A DNA stretch of 64,000 nt from Maritimibacter sp. DP1N21-5 (GCF_019218295.1 NZ_JAHUZF010000003.1:186001-250000), one strand, 5' to 3'. Positions 27,194-35,474 are shown, numbered from the stretch's first letter. A program made the numbers and translations. The notes: generated by a model not told the origin, from the sequence alone.

Positions 27194-28266
27194 TTTACCG
27201 CGAAGCCGGAGACTTCAAGACCTCCTATTCCAAGGATGGTCAGACCTTCCCGATCCGTTTCGACAGGGTCGCCTATTTCACCCTGCTCGTCGTGGCCTTC
27301 CTCGTCGTGCCCTTCGTGATCAACAGCTACTGGGCGAACGCGGTGCTGCTGCCGTTCCTGATCTATGCAATCGCCGCGCTCGGGCTGAACATCCTCACGG
27401 GGTTCGCCGGGCAGGTGTCTCTAGGCACGGGGGGCTTCATGGCGGTCGGCGCCTATGCCTGCTACAAGCTCATGACCTCCTTCCCGGACGTGAGCATCGC
27501 GATCCACATCCTGCTCGCGGGCGGGATCACGGCCATCGTGGGCCTGCTCTTCGGACTGCCCAGTCTGCGGATCAAGGGGTTCTACCTCGCGGTGGCGACG
27601 CTCGCGGCCCAGTTCTTCCTCGTCTGGCTCTTCAACAAGGTGCCGTGGTTTTACAACTACTCCGCCTCGGGCCAGATTTCCTCGCCGGAGCGGACCGTGT
27701 TCGGGATCGCCGTCACCGGCCCCAACACCACGCCCTGGGCGCCCTATCTGTTCTGTCTCGCATTCGTGGTCGTGCTGGCCTGGATCGCGCGCAACCTCAC
27801 GCGCGGGGCGATCGGACGCAAATGGATGGCGATCCGCGACATGGACATCGCGGCCGAAATCATCGGGGTGAACCCGCTCATGGCCAAACTCTCGGCCTTC
27901 GCGGTCTCGTCCTTCTTCGTGGGCGTCGCCGGGGCGCTGTTCTTCTCGGTCTACCTGGGCGCGGTCGAGGTGGGCGAGGCTTTCGGCATCCAGAAGTCCT
28001 TCCTCATTCTCTTCATGATCATCATCGGCGGCCTCGGGTCGATCTTCGGGAGCTTCGCAGGCGCCGCCTTCATGGTGCTCATGCCCGTGCTCCTCAAGAA
28101 CGTGCTCGTGGGCGGGCTTGGCTGGCCCACCGACCTCGCCGCGCATCTGGAGTTCATGATCGTGGGCGGGCTGATCATCGTCTTTCTGATCCTCGAACCC
28201 CACGGGCTGGCCGCCCTGTGGCGGGTCACAAAGGAAAAGCTGCGGCTCTGGCCGTTCCCGCACTAG
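27190..28266 (+). CDS. LivM-type permease
   Basis: This 358-residue membrane protein has about ten hydrophobic segments, including the hallmark ALGLNILTGFAGQVSLGTGGFM and, later, FLILFMIIIGGLGSIFGSF. The GRKWMAIRDMDIAAEIIG loop is the ATPase coupling region. It starts with GTG, overlapping the stop of the small membrane protein, so translation is coupled. An N-terminal ~30-residue cytoplasmic extension is present. Together with LivH it forms the translocation channel. Confidence 0.95.
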   Translation: MIYREAGDFKTSYSKDGQTFPIRFDRVAYFTLLVVAFLVVPFVINSYWANAVLLPFLIYAIAALGLNILTGFAGQVSLGTGGFMAVGAYACYKLMTSFPDVSIAIHILLAGGITAIVGLLFGLPSLRIKGFYLAVATLAAQFFLVWLFNKVPWFYNYSASGQISSPERTVFGIAVTGPNTTPWAPYLFCLAFVVVLAWIARNLTRGAIGRKWMAIRDMDIAAEIIGVNPLMAKLSAFAVSSFFVGVAGALFFSVYLGAVEVGEAFGIQKSFLILFMIIIGGLGSIFGSFAGAAFMVLMPVLLKNVLVGGLGWPTDLAAHLEFMIVGGLIIVFLILEPHGLAALWRVTKEKLRLWPFPH

Positions 28267-28343
28267 GGGGACGACCGACTTCCGGCGGGCGCCCACAGGG
28301 AACCGCCATCGATACATCGGAACAACCAAGGGAGGAGACACCG

Positions 28344-29627
28344 ATGAAGACCAAACTGGCCCTACTGGCTCTGGGCACCGCGATGGCGGCGACCCCCGCG
28401 CTGGCCGAACTCACGTTCACCGCACTGAGCTATCGCACCGGCCCCTATGCCGCGAACGGCATCCCCTTTGCGGATGGCTATCAGGATTATTTCACGCTGC
28501 TCAACGAACGTGACGGCGGCATCGGCGGCGAGATGATCAACCTCGTCGAATGCGAAACCGGCTACAACACCGAGAAGGGTGTCGAATGCTACGAGTCCAC
28601 CAAGGGCTCCGGCGCGCTGGTCTATCAGCCGCTCTCCACCGGCATCACCTACCAGCTCATCCCGAAAGCGACGGCTGACGGTATCCCGGTCCATTCGATG
28701 GGCTATGGCCGCACCTCGGCCAAGAACGGCGAAGTCTTCAACTGGATCTTCAACTATCCCGCCAACTACTGGGACGGGGCTTCGGTCGCGATCAAGTATC
28801 TGCTGGATGAAAACGGCGGCTCGCTCGAGGGCAAGAAGGTCGCGCTGGTCTATCACAACTCCGCCTATGGCAAGGAACCGATCCGCACGCTGCAGGAGCT
28901 TGGCGCCAAGCACGGCTACGAGCTCATCGAACTGCCCGTCGACGCGCCCGGCCAGGAACAGAAGTCCCAGTGGCTCCAGATCCGCCGCGACCAGCCCGAC
29001 TATGTCCTGATGTGGGGCTGGGGCGTGATGAACCAGGTCGCCATTCAGGAAGCGGTCAACATCCGCTTCCCGATGGAGAATTTCATCGGCATCTGGTGGT
29101 CCGGTTCGGAAAACGACGTGCTGCCCGCCGGTGAAGGTGCCAATGGCTACAAGGCGCTGACCTTCCACAACGTCGGGTCGGACTACCCGGTTTTCGACGA
29201 CATCCAACAGTATGTGGTCGATACCGGCAAGGCCGCCGGTGCGGGCGACCAGATCGGCACCGCGCTCTACAACCGGGGGCTCTATGCCGCCATGCTCGCC
29301 GCCGAGGCCGCCAAGACCGCGCAGGAAATGCACGGCACCGCAGCCATCAACGCGGCGCAGATGCGCGACGGGATGGAGAACCTCTCGATCACCGAAGCGA
29401 AGATGACCGAGCTCGGCCTGCCGAACTTCGGGCCCGAGTTCGACGTGACCTGCCAGAACCACGGCGGCAATGGCTATGCGGCCGTGGCGCAGTGGGATGC
29501 GGCGGCCGGAAGCTGGAGCCTGATCACCGACTACATGCAGGCCGATCTCGACGTGATCGACCCGCTGGTGGCCGAAGACAGCGCGGCCTATGCGGCCGAA
29601 AGCGGCACCACGCCGGGCTGCATGTAA
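28344..29627 (+). CDS. Periplasmic substrate-binding protein of the LIV-type transporter
   Basis: This is a 427-residue type I periplasmic binding protein. The signal peptide is MKTKLALLALGTAMAATPALA, with cleavage after Ala21. The first lobe starts LTFTALSYRTGPYAANGIPFA. Two Cys pairs (ECETG/ECYES early; CQNH and the terminal GCM) may form disulfides. The ligand cannot be read from sequence: the length is above that of LivJ/LivK, and the company of two acyl-CoA ligases suggests a carboxylate rather than an amino acid. A strong GGGAGGAG ribosome site and the stem-loop after the stop suggest high expression, as is usual for binding proteins. Confidence 0.94.
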   Translation: MKTKLALLALGTAMAATPALAELTFTALSYRTGPYAANGIPFADGYQDYFTLLNERDGGIGGEMINLVECETGYNTEKGVECYESTKGSGALVYQPLSTGITYQLIPKATADGIPVHSMGYGRTSAKNGEVFNWIFNYPANYWDGASVAIKYLLDENGGSLEGKKVALVYHNSAYGKEPIRTLQELGAKHGYELIELPVDAPGQEQKSQWLQIRRDQPDYVLMWGWGVMNQVAIQEAVNIRFPMENFIGIWWSGSENDVLPAGEGANGYKALTFHNVGSDYPVFDDIQQYVVDTGKAAGAGDQIGTALYNRGLYAAMLAAEAAKTAQEMHGTAAINAAQMRDGMENLSITEAKMTELGLPNFGPEFDVTCQNHGGNGYAAVAQWDAAAGSWSLITDYMQADLDVIDPLVAEDSAAYAAESGTTPGCM

Positions 29628-29636
29628 GCGATTCCT

Positions 29637-29662
29637 CCCGGCCCGCCGCAGGGCGGGCCGGG
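29637..29662 (+). promoter_or_regulatory. Intercistronic 11-bp stem-loop after the binding-protein gene
   Basis: CCCGGCCCGCC (29637-29647) pairs perfectly with GGCGGGCCGGG (29652-29662) around a four-base loop. No T-run follows, so it is more likely a 3'-end stabiliser or partial attenuator that lets the binding protein be made in excess over the downstream ATPase. Confidence 0.7.
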
Positions 29663-29695
29663 ACCAACCGACCCCAGATTACGCCGAGGACCGCC

Positions 29696-30523
29696 ATGCT
29701 GGACGCCCAACCTGTGAAAGCCGAAACCGTGCTCGAGGTGAACAACATCGAGGTGATCTACAACCACGTGATCCTCGTTCTGAAGGGCGTGTCGCTCAAG
29801 GTGCCGAAGGGCGGCATCACCGCTCTTCTGGGCGGCAATGGCGCGGGCAAGACCACGACGCTGAAAGCAATTTCCAACCTGCTCCATTCCGAACGCGGCG
29901 AGGTGACCAAGGGCTCGATTGTCTACCGTGGTGAAAGGGTGCAGGACCTGTCGCCCGCCGATCTGGTGCAGAAGGGCGTCATCCAGGTGATGGAGGGCCG
30001 GCATTGTTTCGAACACCTGACGGTCGAGGAAAACCTGCTCACCGGCGCCTATACCCGTCGCGCCTCGCGAGGCGACATCGATGCCGACCTGAACATGGTC
30101 TATGACTATTTCCCCCGCCTGAAGGAACGGCGCAAATCGCAGGCGGGCTATACCTCGGGTGGCGAGCAGCAGATGGTCGCGATCGGTCGCGCGCTTATGT
30201 CGCGGCCCGAGACGATCCTGCTGGACGAACCCTCGATGGGTCTCGCGCCGCAGCTTGTCGAACAGATCTTCGAGATCGTGAAATCGCTCAACGAAGGCGA
30301 GGGATATACCTTCCTCCTCGCCGAACAGAACACCAACGTGGCGCTGCGCTATGCCCATTACGGCTATATCCTTGAATCCGGTCGCGTCGTGATGGACGGA
30401 CCGGCAAAGGACCTGCGCGAGAACCCGGATGTGAAAGAGTTCTACCTCGGCATGTCGGACGAAGGCCGCAAGTCCTTCCGCGACGTGCGCTCCTACCGCC
30501 GCCGCAAGCGGTGGCTGGCATGA
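29696..30523 (+). CDS. LivF-type ABC transporter ATP-binding protein
   Basis: The second ATPase of the importer is 275 residues long, with Walker A GGNGAGKTT, signature YTSGGEQQMVAIGRAL, Walker B ILLDEPSMGL and LLAEQNTNVAL in place of the H-loop histidine (Gln-Asn, the usual LivF variant). The C-terminus carries a 25-residue Arg-rich tail (DVRSYRRRKRWLA) beyond the normal LivF end. The ATG at 29696 has GAGGA upstream; the frame is open further 5' only through the end of the binding-protein gene region. Confidence 0.95.
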   Translation: MLDAQPVKAETVLEVNNIEVIYNHVILVLKGVSLKVPKGGITALLGGNGAGKTTTLKAISNLLHSERGEVTKGSIVYRGERVQDLSPADLVQKGVIQVMEGRHCFEHLTVEENLLTGAYTRRASRGDIDADLNMVYDYFPRLKERRKSQAGYTSGGEQQMVAIGRALMSRPETILLDEPSMGLAPQLVEQIFEIVKSLNEGEGYTFLLAEQNTNVALRYAHYGYILESGRVVMDGPAKDLRENPDVKEFYLGMSDEGRKSFRDVRSYRRRKRWLA

Positions 30524-30557
30524 TACGCGCCGAGGCACTGTGATGCTGGAGACCCCG

Positions 30558-31775
30558 ATGACACATTTCGACGATCTCGAAACCCGGAGCGCTGATGAGC
30601 GTGCCGTGGACCTTGCCGCCGCCCTGCCGCGCCAGATCGCGCGGGCCAAGGCGCTGCCGGGCTATGCCGCGTCGCTGGGGCAGGTCAACGCAAACACCGT
30701 GACGAGCGTCGAGGCGCTCGCGACGCTGCCCGTCCTGCGCAAATCCGCGCTGGGCGAGGCGCAGAAGGCGCACGCGCCCTTCGGCGGCTTCACCACGAAG
30801 CCGGCGCAGGGCTTTGCCCATATCTTCCAAAGCCCCGGCCCGATCTATGAACCGGGCAGCATAGCGGACGACTGGTGGCGCATCGGGCGGTTTCTCTGCG
30901 CCGTCGGGATCGGGCAGGGCGACATCGTGCAGAACTGCTTTTCCTATCACCTGACACCCGCCGGCATGATCTTTGAAAACGGCGCGCGGGCGGTCGGGGC
31001 CGCGGTCGTGCCCGCGGGCGTGGGCCAGACCGAATTGCAGGTCCGCGCGGCCGCCGACATCGGGACCACCGCCTATGCGGGCACGCCGGATTACCTCAAG
31101 GTGATCCTCGACAAGGCAGACGAGATGGGCGTGCGTCTGGGGATCACCAAGGCGGCGGTCGGGGGTGGGGCGCTGTTTCCATCCCTGCGGCAGGAATACG
31201 CGGATCGCGGGATCCTTTGTCTTCAGAACTATGCCACGGCGGACCTTGGCAACGTCGCCTACGAGACACCCGCGCAGGAGGGGATGATCGTGGACGAGGG
31301 CGTGATCGTCGAGATCGTGCGCCCCGGCACCGGCGACCCGGTCGCCCCGGGCGAGGTGGGGGAGGTCGTGGTGACGTCGCTCAACCCCGATTACCCTTTG
31401 ATCCGTTTCGCGACCGGCGATCTGTCGGCGGTCATGGCAGGCGAAAGCCCCTGTGGGCGGACCAACACGCGGATCAAGGGCTGGATGGGGCGCGCCGACC
31501 AGACGACCAAGATCAAGGGCATGTTCGTGCGCCCGGAACAGGTCGCGGATTTCGTCGCCAAGCACCCCGAAATCGCCCGCGCCCGGGTCATCGCGACCCG
31601 CGTCGGCGAGGCGGACGCGATGCGCGTTCAGGTCGAGGCCGATGGCGGCGACGTTGCCGGGTTCGAGGCGAGCGTCATCGAGACGCTCAAGCTGCGCGGC
31701 ACGGTCGAGCTGGTATCGCCCGGGAGCCTGCCCAACGACGGCAAGGTGATCGAGGATCAGCGCACCTACGATTGA
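30558..31775 (+). CDS. PaaK-like AMP-forming acyl-CoA ligase, last gene of operon
   Basis: This 405-residue member of the phenylacetate-CoA ligase-like branch of ANL enzymes is short for the family. Recognisable parts are the RKSALGEAQ segment, GEVGEVVVTSLNPDYPLIRFATGDLS and the hinge RADQTTKIKGMFVRPEQV, after which comes the small mobile domain. GGAG precedes ATG 30558, while ATG 30543 and GTG 30540 are less well placed. It starts 34 bases after livF and ends the operon. Having both a long-chain-type and a PaaK-type ligase around one transporter suggests two related acid substrates, or aromatic acid uptake; the sequence does not decide. Confidence 0.92.
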   Translation: MTHFDDLETRSADERAVDLAAALPRQIARAKALPGYAASLGQVNANTVTSVEALATLPVLRKSALGEAQKAHAPFGGFTTKPAQGFAHIFQSPGPIYEPGSIADDWWRIGRFLCAVGIGQGDIVQNCFSYHLTPAGMIFENGARAVGAAVVPAGVGQTELQVRAAADIGTTAYAGTPDYLKVILDKADEMGVRLGITKAAVGGGALFPSLRQEYADRGILCLQNYATADLGNVAYETPAQEGMIVDEGVIVEIVRPGTGDPVAPGEVGEVVVTSLNPDYPLIRFATGDLSAVMAGESPCGRTNTRIKGWMGRADQTTKIKGMFVRPEQVADFVAKHPEIARARVIATRVGEADAMRVQVEADGGDVAGFEASVIETLKLRGTVELVSPGSLPNDGKVIEDQRTYD

Positions 31776-31785
31776 GGTCTTGCGC

Positions 31786-31860
31786 CGCCTGCTTGCGCAG
31801 GCGTCGCGGTGCTGGGAGGGCTCTGCCCTCCCAGACCCTCCCGAGGTATTTATGAAGCAG
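31786..31860. repeat. Hairpin plus GGTATTT intergenic element (copy 1)
   Basis: Two stem-loops stand in line after the ligase gene: CGCCTGC/GCAGGCG (31786-31803) and CTGGGAGGG/CCCTCCCAG (31812-31834, 9 bp, loop CTCTG). They are followed by CTCCCGAGGTATTTATGAAG. A related arrangement occurs at 51074-51135. Such GC hairpin plus gTATTT tails recur after genes in Rhodobacteraceae and probably act in termination. Confidence 0.6.
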
Positions 31861-31970
31861 TGAAGGAGCGGGCGCGTCGGGGAACCCGGGGCCGGGAACC
31901 CCGTTGATATGGCATAACGGTCGCTGTTTGCGCATCTGGAGGCCGAAGTCGAACAATCGAGGGAGGTCAC

Positions 31971-33617
31971 ATGCGCCCCGTTTCACCACGTCGTTCCGTC
32001 CTGTCCGCTGCCTTGGCCGCAGCCCTTGTTGCGCCTTTGCCGGTGCTGGCCGATGCCGCTCTCATCCTTGTCGAAAGCGATTACGAGACACTGAACGATG
32101 TGCCGGGTGCCAATCAGGCCGCAGCGCTCGCGCAACTGGCCGAGGACAAGGGCTTCGACGTGAGCGCGTCGCTCGACCAGACCGCGCGCGAGGCGAGCCG
32201 CACCGTGGCCGCTTTCCGGCGTGCAGCGGAGGACGGCGAGCGGGTGCTGATCCTCGTTTCGGGTCATGTGGTATCGGATGGCACCAACACCTGGCTCCTG
32301 ACGTCGGATGCCGAGGAGGTTTCGAGGTTCAACGTGGGGTCCATGGCAGTGCCGCTCGACCCGCTCATGGAGCTTGCCGCCGATTTTCCCGGTCAGGCGG
32401 TCGTGATGATCGCGGCGAGTGGCGAGCATCTGCGCGCCGAAGACCTGACCCCGATCGGCACGATGGAGGCCCTGCAGGGCGTGACCGTGATCACGGGGCC
32501 GCTGGACGGGCTCACAAGGCTCACCCGCGAAGCGCTGCTCGTGCCAGGCCTTCCCCTCGATCAGGTGATTGAGGACGCGCCGCGGGGCGTGATCGGGACG
32601 GGCTATATCTCGACCGCGACGAGCTTTCTGCCGTCCGACGGGGAGCGGGTGGTGATCGAGCGCACGGCGCAGAACCCGGAGGCGGCATTCTGGCTCGTGG
32701 CGCAAACTTTGGACGAGGCGCGGGGTTATGAGCTCTATCTCGAGCAATTCCCGGAGGGCCCCCACGCCGAAGAGGCGCGCGCTGCGCTTGGTCAGATCGA
32801 GGATCAGGTGCAAAAATCGGCCGAGTTGACCGAGACGGGCCTCGGCCTCAACCAGGCGGCGCGGCGGCAGGTGCAACGCAACCTTTCGCTCTTGGGCTTC
32901 GACCCTAAGGGGATCGACGGAATTTTCGGCCCCGGCACCCGTGCCGCGATCACCGCCTACCAGACCGCCAACGGCCATGAGCCGAGCGGATACCTGACCC
33001 AGCCCGTGCTTGCCGAAATGACCGCCAAGGCCGACCAGCGGGCAGCAGAGCTCGAACGCGAGGCCGAGCGGCGGCGTCTGGTCGAGGAGCGGCGCGACCG
33101 CGCCTATTGGGACGAAACCGGGTCGCGAGGCGACGAGGCGGGTCTTCGCGCCTATCTCGATCGCTATCCCGACGGGCTTTTTGCCGAGGTGACGCAGGAA
33201 CGCCTTGGCGAGATCGAGGCCGACAAGCGTGCCTCGGCCGAAGCCGACGAACGGTCGTTCTGGGACAGCGTGCGCCAGACCGATGCCGTCGAGGGCTATA
33301 CCTCCTATCTCACGCGTTACCCCGAAGGGCTTTTCGCAGAGGACGCCCGCGCGCGGCTCGCCGCGCTGGAGGTCGACCGCGAGCAGGAGGCCGGACAGGC
33401 CCGCGCCCGCGCCGAGGAGGACCGTGTCGCAGGCAATCGGGTGACCATGCTCCTGGTCGAAACCAAGCTCCAGTCCCTGGGCTATGAACTCCGCGCGGAT
33501 GGACAGGTGGACAGCGACACCCGCCGCGCAATCCGGCGGTTCCAGAACGATCGGGGTCTGCCGGTGACGGGTTATGTCACGCAGGACACGATGGTGCGGC
33601 TGCTTGCGGCTTTCTGA
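31971..33617 (+). CDS. Exported pseudo-caspase with peptidoglycan-binding domains
   Basis: The 548-residue protein has a signal peptide (cleavage near Ala28). Residues 29-190 follow the caspase p20 (C14) layout: ALILVESDYETLNDV, then GERVLILVSGHVV with the expected His99, but the catalytic cysteine position reads MIAASGEHL, so no Cys is available and it is probably inactive. Two PG_binding_1 domains lie at about 285-345 and 490-545. Three 40-residue repeats of the form W-x-YL-x-YP-x-G-x-FA-x-A-x-RL-x-IE occur near 235-275, 375-415 and 425-465, the last two separated by charged coiled coil. GGGAGG precedes the ATG. Role unknown; an envelope scaffold is plausible. Confidence 0.9.
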   Translation: MRPVSPRRSVLSAALAAALVAPLPVLADAALILVESDYETLNDVPGANQAAALAQLAEDKGFDVSASLDQTAREASRTVAAFRRAAEDGERVLILVSGHVVSDGTNTWLLTSDAEEVSRFNVGSMAVPLDPLMELAADFPGQAVVMIAASGEHLRAEDLTPIGTMEALQGVTVITGPLDGLTRLTREALLVPGLPLDQVIEDAPRGVIGTGYISTATSFLPSDGERVVIERTAQNPEAAFWLVAQTLDEARGYELYLEQFPEGPHAEEARAALGQIEDQVQKSAELTETGLGLNQAARRQVQRNLSLLGFDPKGIDGIFGPGTRAAITAYQTANGHEPSGYLTQPVLAEMTAKADQRAAELEREAERRRLVEERRDRAYWDETGSRGDEAGLRAYLDRYPDGLFAEVTQERLGEIEADKRASAEADERSFWDSVRQTDAVEGYTSYLTRYPEGLFAEDARARLAALEVDREQEAGQARARAEEDRVAGNRVTMLLVETKLQSLGYELRADGQVDSDTRRAIRRFQNDRGLPVTGYVTQDTMVRLLAAF

Positions 33618-33674
33618 CCCGGCGCGCCGCCCGGCGATTCGGGTGGCCGGTCCGGAACCTGCTGATCCAAAAGC

Positions 33675-33706
33675 AAAAGACCGTCTGCGCGAACAGACGG
33701 TCTTTT
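33675..33706. terminator. Bidirectional rho-independent terminator
   Basis: AAAAGACCGTCTG (33675-33687) pairs perfectly with CAGACGGTCTTTT (33694-33706). T-runs are present on both strands, so it serves the pseudo-caspase gene on plus and rpmJ on minus. Confidence 0.9.
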
Positions 33707-33763
33707 TATATTTCCGGTGCCTGAAGCGACCCGCGCGAGGCGGGTTGGCACGTCAGCGGCAAA

Positions 33764-33889
33764 TCAGCCCTGACGCGCCTTGAAGCGGCGCTGGGTCTTG
33801 TTGATCACGTAGACGCGGCCCTTACGGCGCACGACACGGCAATCCCGGTGCCGGTTCTTCAGCGAGCGGAGCGAGTTACGGACTTTCAT
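33764..33889 (-). CDS. rpmJ: 50S ribosomal protein L36
   Basis: A 41-residue basic protein begins [20 protein letters not shown] and ends RRFKARQG, with the core [14 protein letters not shown]. This is the alphaproteobacterial L36 form, which has only one of the zinc-ligand cysteines (Cys17) found in the C+ form and is therefore a C-minus paralogue. It binds 23S rRNA in the large subunit. The start has AGGAGAGGGACC upstream. A 41-codon gene is easily missed by gene callers; nothing else overlaps it. It lies between the bidirectional terminator and tRNA-Val. Confidence 0.95.
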   Translation of the reverse strand: MKVRNSLRSLKNRHRDCRVVRRKGRVYVINKTQRRFKARQG

Positions 33890-33927
33890 GGTCCCTCTCC
33901 TACAACGCGGCGCTGGTCGCGCCTTGG

Positions 33928-33956
33928 GTTATACCCGTTGCCGGGCGGCTAAGTGT
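33928..33956 (-). promoter_or_regulatory. Possible rpmJ promoter
   Basis: On the minus strand TATAAC (33928-33933) is a good -10 for rpmJ, 38 bases before its start. The -35 region 17 bases upstream (ACACTT) is poor, so the promoter is only tentative. The -10 lies next to a pair of near-identical repeats. Confidence 0.3.
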
Positions 33957-33974
33957 GCCCGTTTCCGGGCGGTT
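33933..33974. repeat. Two 17-base near-identical repeats between tRNA-Val and rpmJ
   Basis: CCCGTTGCCGGGCGGCT (near 33933) and CCCGTTTCCGGGCGGTT (near 33958) are 15 of 17 identical. Each can fold as a small CCCG/CGGG hairpin; the copy at 33957-33970 follows the tRNA directly and may serve in 3'-end formation. Confidence 0.5.
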
Positions 33975-33976
33975 CA

Positions 33977-34051
33977 TGGTGGGCGATACTGGGATCGAAC
34001 CAGTGACCCCTTCGATGTCAACGAAGTGCTCTACCGCTGAGCTAATCGCCC
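33977..34051 (-). tRNA. tRNA-Val(GAC)
   Basis: The 75-base cloverleaf reads on the minus strand from GGGCGAT, closed by ATCGCCC, with discriminator A and an encoded CCA. The anticodon stem CTTCG/CGAAG closes the loop TTGACAT, giving anticodon GAC, valine. The D-arm (AGCTCAGCGGTAGAGC) and T-arm (CACTGGTTCGATCCCAGT) are canonical. Confidence 0.97.
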
Positions 34052-34147
34052 GAATTTCCTGCCCCTTGCCGCGATGCCCTTGCGAACAAGGGTGAATCAC
34101 CGTTTCGGAACAAACAGGCGCGGGGAACACCCGCGCCGGTTCGCGGT

Positions 34148-34176
34148 TCTATAAAAGGAGTCGTCAGAGCATGCAA
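34148..34176 (-). promoter_or_regulatory. Strong sigma-70 promoter of tRNA-Val
   Basis: On the minus strand TTGCAT (34171-34176) and TATAGA (34148-34153) are exactly 17 bases apart, close to consensus. RNA would start near 34141, leaving about 90 bases before the tRNA. That leader holds an 8-bp hairpin (34117-34137) and a 6-bp hairpin (34077-34092). Confidence 0.65.
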
Positions 34177-34229
34177 GGGGCTTTTGGCAGGACCATCGGT
34201 TGGTCTATGGTTGGACGTCAGGAGGCCTA

Positions 34230-35090
34230 ATGAGTCCCTCATATCATGTCGCGCAGCCGTCGATCCGGTCGACCTCGGTGATCTTCGCATCGCCGCATTC
34301 AGGGCGTGACTACGGCTGGGCCTTCCAGCGTCGCTCGGTGCTCGATACGCTCACGCTACGCTCGTCGGAAGACGCTTTCGTGGATCAGCTCTTCGCGGGC
34401 GTTCCGACCCATGGTGCGCCGCTTATCACACTCAGCGCGCCGCGTGCCTTCGTCGATGTGAACCGGGGCGCGGAAGAGCTCGATCCCGCGCTCATCAAGG
34501 GTGTCGAGAAGACGGGACACAATCCGCGCGTCTCATCGGGCCTGGGTGTCATCCCCCGCGTGGTTGCCGGGGGGCGGGCGATCTATCGCGGCAAGCTCAC
34601 CCTGGCCGAGGTTCAAGCGCGGCTTGATGACCACTGGCACCCCTATCACCGGCGTCTGGCTACGTTGATCGAGGAAAGCCTCGTGCTCTTCGGTCAGGCC
34701 ATTCTGGTCGATTGCCATTCGATGCCGCATGAGGCCATCGACAGCTTGTGTCGGGGACGCCGCGACAAGCCCGAGATCGTGCTAGGCGACCGTTTCGGCA
34801 CCTCGGCCGGGGCCGAGATCGTCGAGGCGATCGAAGCCGCGTTCCGGTCCGAGGGACTCAAGGTGGCGCGCAACACGCCCTTTGCGGGGGCCTTTACGAC
34901 CCAGACCTACGGCCGCCCCTCGCGCGGGCAACATGCGCTTCAGATCGAAATCGACCGTGCGCTCTACATGAACGAGCGCACCCTGAAGCCCAACAACAAC
35001 TTCGCTCCGATGGTGGCACTCCTCGACAGGGTCAGCGCCGACATCTGCGAACTTGGGAGGGCGCAGGAGCTTCCTCTCGCCGCGGAATAG
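34230..35090 (+). CDS. N-formylglutamate amidohydrolase
   Basis: The 286-residue protein matches the FGase family, with the metal-site segments SPHSGRDYG near residue 25 and ILVDCHSMP near residue 160. The family hydrolyses N-formyl-glutamate to formate and glutamate at the end of one histidine degradation branch (HutG). No hut gene is nearby, so histidine catabolism cannot be assumed; stand-alone homologues are common in Rhodobacteraceae. The ATG is fixed by GGAGG nine bases upstream. It is convergent with the CZB gene, three bases away. Confidence 0.9.
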   Translation: MSPSYHVAQPSIRSTSVIFASPHSGRDYGWAFQRRSVLDTLTLRSSEDAFVDQLFAGVPTHGAPLITLSAPRAFVDVNRGAEELDPALIKGVEKTGHNPRVSSGLGVIPRVVAGGRAIYRGKLTLAEVQARLDDHWHPYHRRLATLIEESLVLFGQAILVDCHSMPHEAIDSLCRGRRDKPEIVLGDRFGTSAGAEIVEAIEAAFRSEGLKVARNTPFAGAFTTQTYGRPSRGQHALQIEIDRALYMNERTLKPNNNFAPMVALLDRVSADICELGRAQELPLAAE

Positions 35091-35093
35091 CGC

Positions 35094-35474
35094 TCAGGCC
35101 GGCATCATCAGTTCCGAGCGCCATTTGTTCAGCGCGCGCGATAGCTTGTCGGAGCGTTCAGCGTATTCCGTCGTCAAAACATGACGGGCGCCGACGCGGT
35201 CTCCGGCTTCGACCAGCGTCGCGACCTGACCGGCGGTCTTGTGGAACTCGGCATGGAGCCGCTTCGTGACCTGATAGGGCACCCCGTCACGCACCGTCTG
35301 CGGCATCGCGTCACCATGCAGCCATTTGCCGAACGCGCATTTGTCGTCACAGGCGATGTCGCTGGGGGAACTGTCGCAATGACCCCGCTCAATGGCGGTG
35401 TTCAGTCGCTGCTTCCATTTGGCATGGGCGTCGAGGGCTGCGTTGATCTGTCCGGCGAGGATGATGGCACTCAT
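35094..35474 (-). CDS. Stand-alone CZB (chemoreceptor zinc-binding) domain protein
   Basis: This 126-residue helical protein is made almost entirely of a CZB domain. The zinc-ligand set is visible as HAKWKQRL, the diagnostic CAFGKWLHG and a later HAEFHKTA. In chemoreceptors and diguanylate cyclases CZB senses zinc or redox/HOCl stress; here it has no output domain, so it would have to act through a partner, which is not adjacent. GGAGA precedes the chosen ATG at 35474; an in-frame ATG at 35486 has none. Confidence 0.9.
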   Translation of the reverse strand: MSAIILAGQINAALDAHAKWKQRLNTAIERGHCDSSPSDIACDDKCAFGKWLHGDAMPQTVRDGVPYQVTKRLHAEFHKTAGQVATLVEAGDRVGARHVLTTEYAERSDKLSRALNKWRSELMMPA

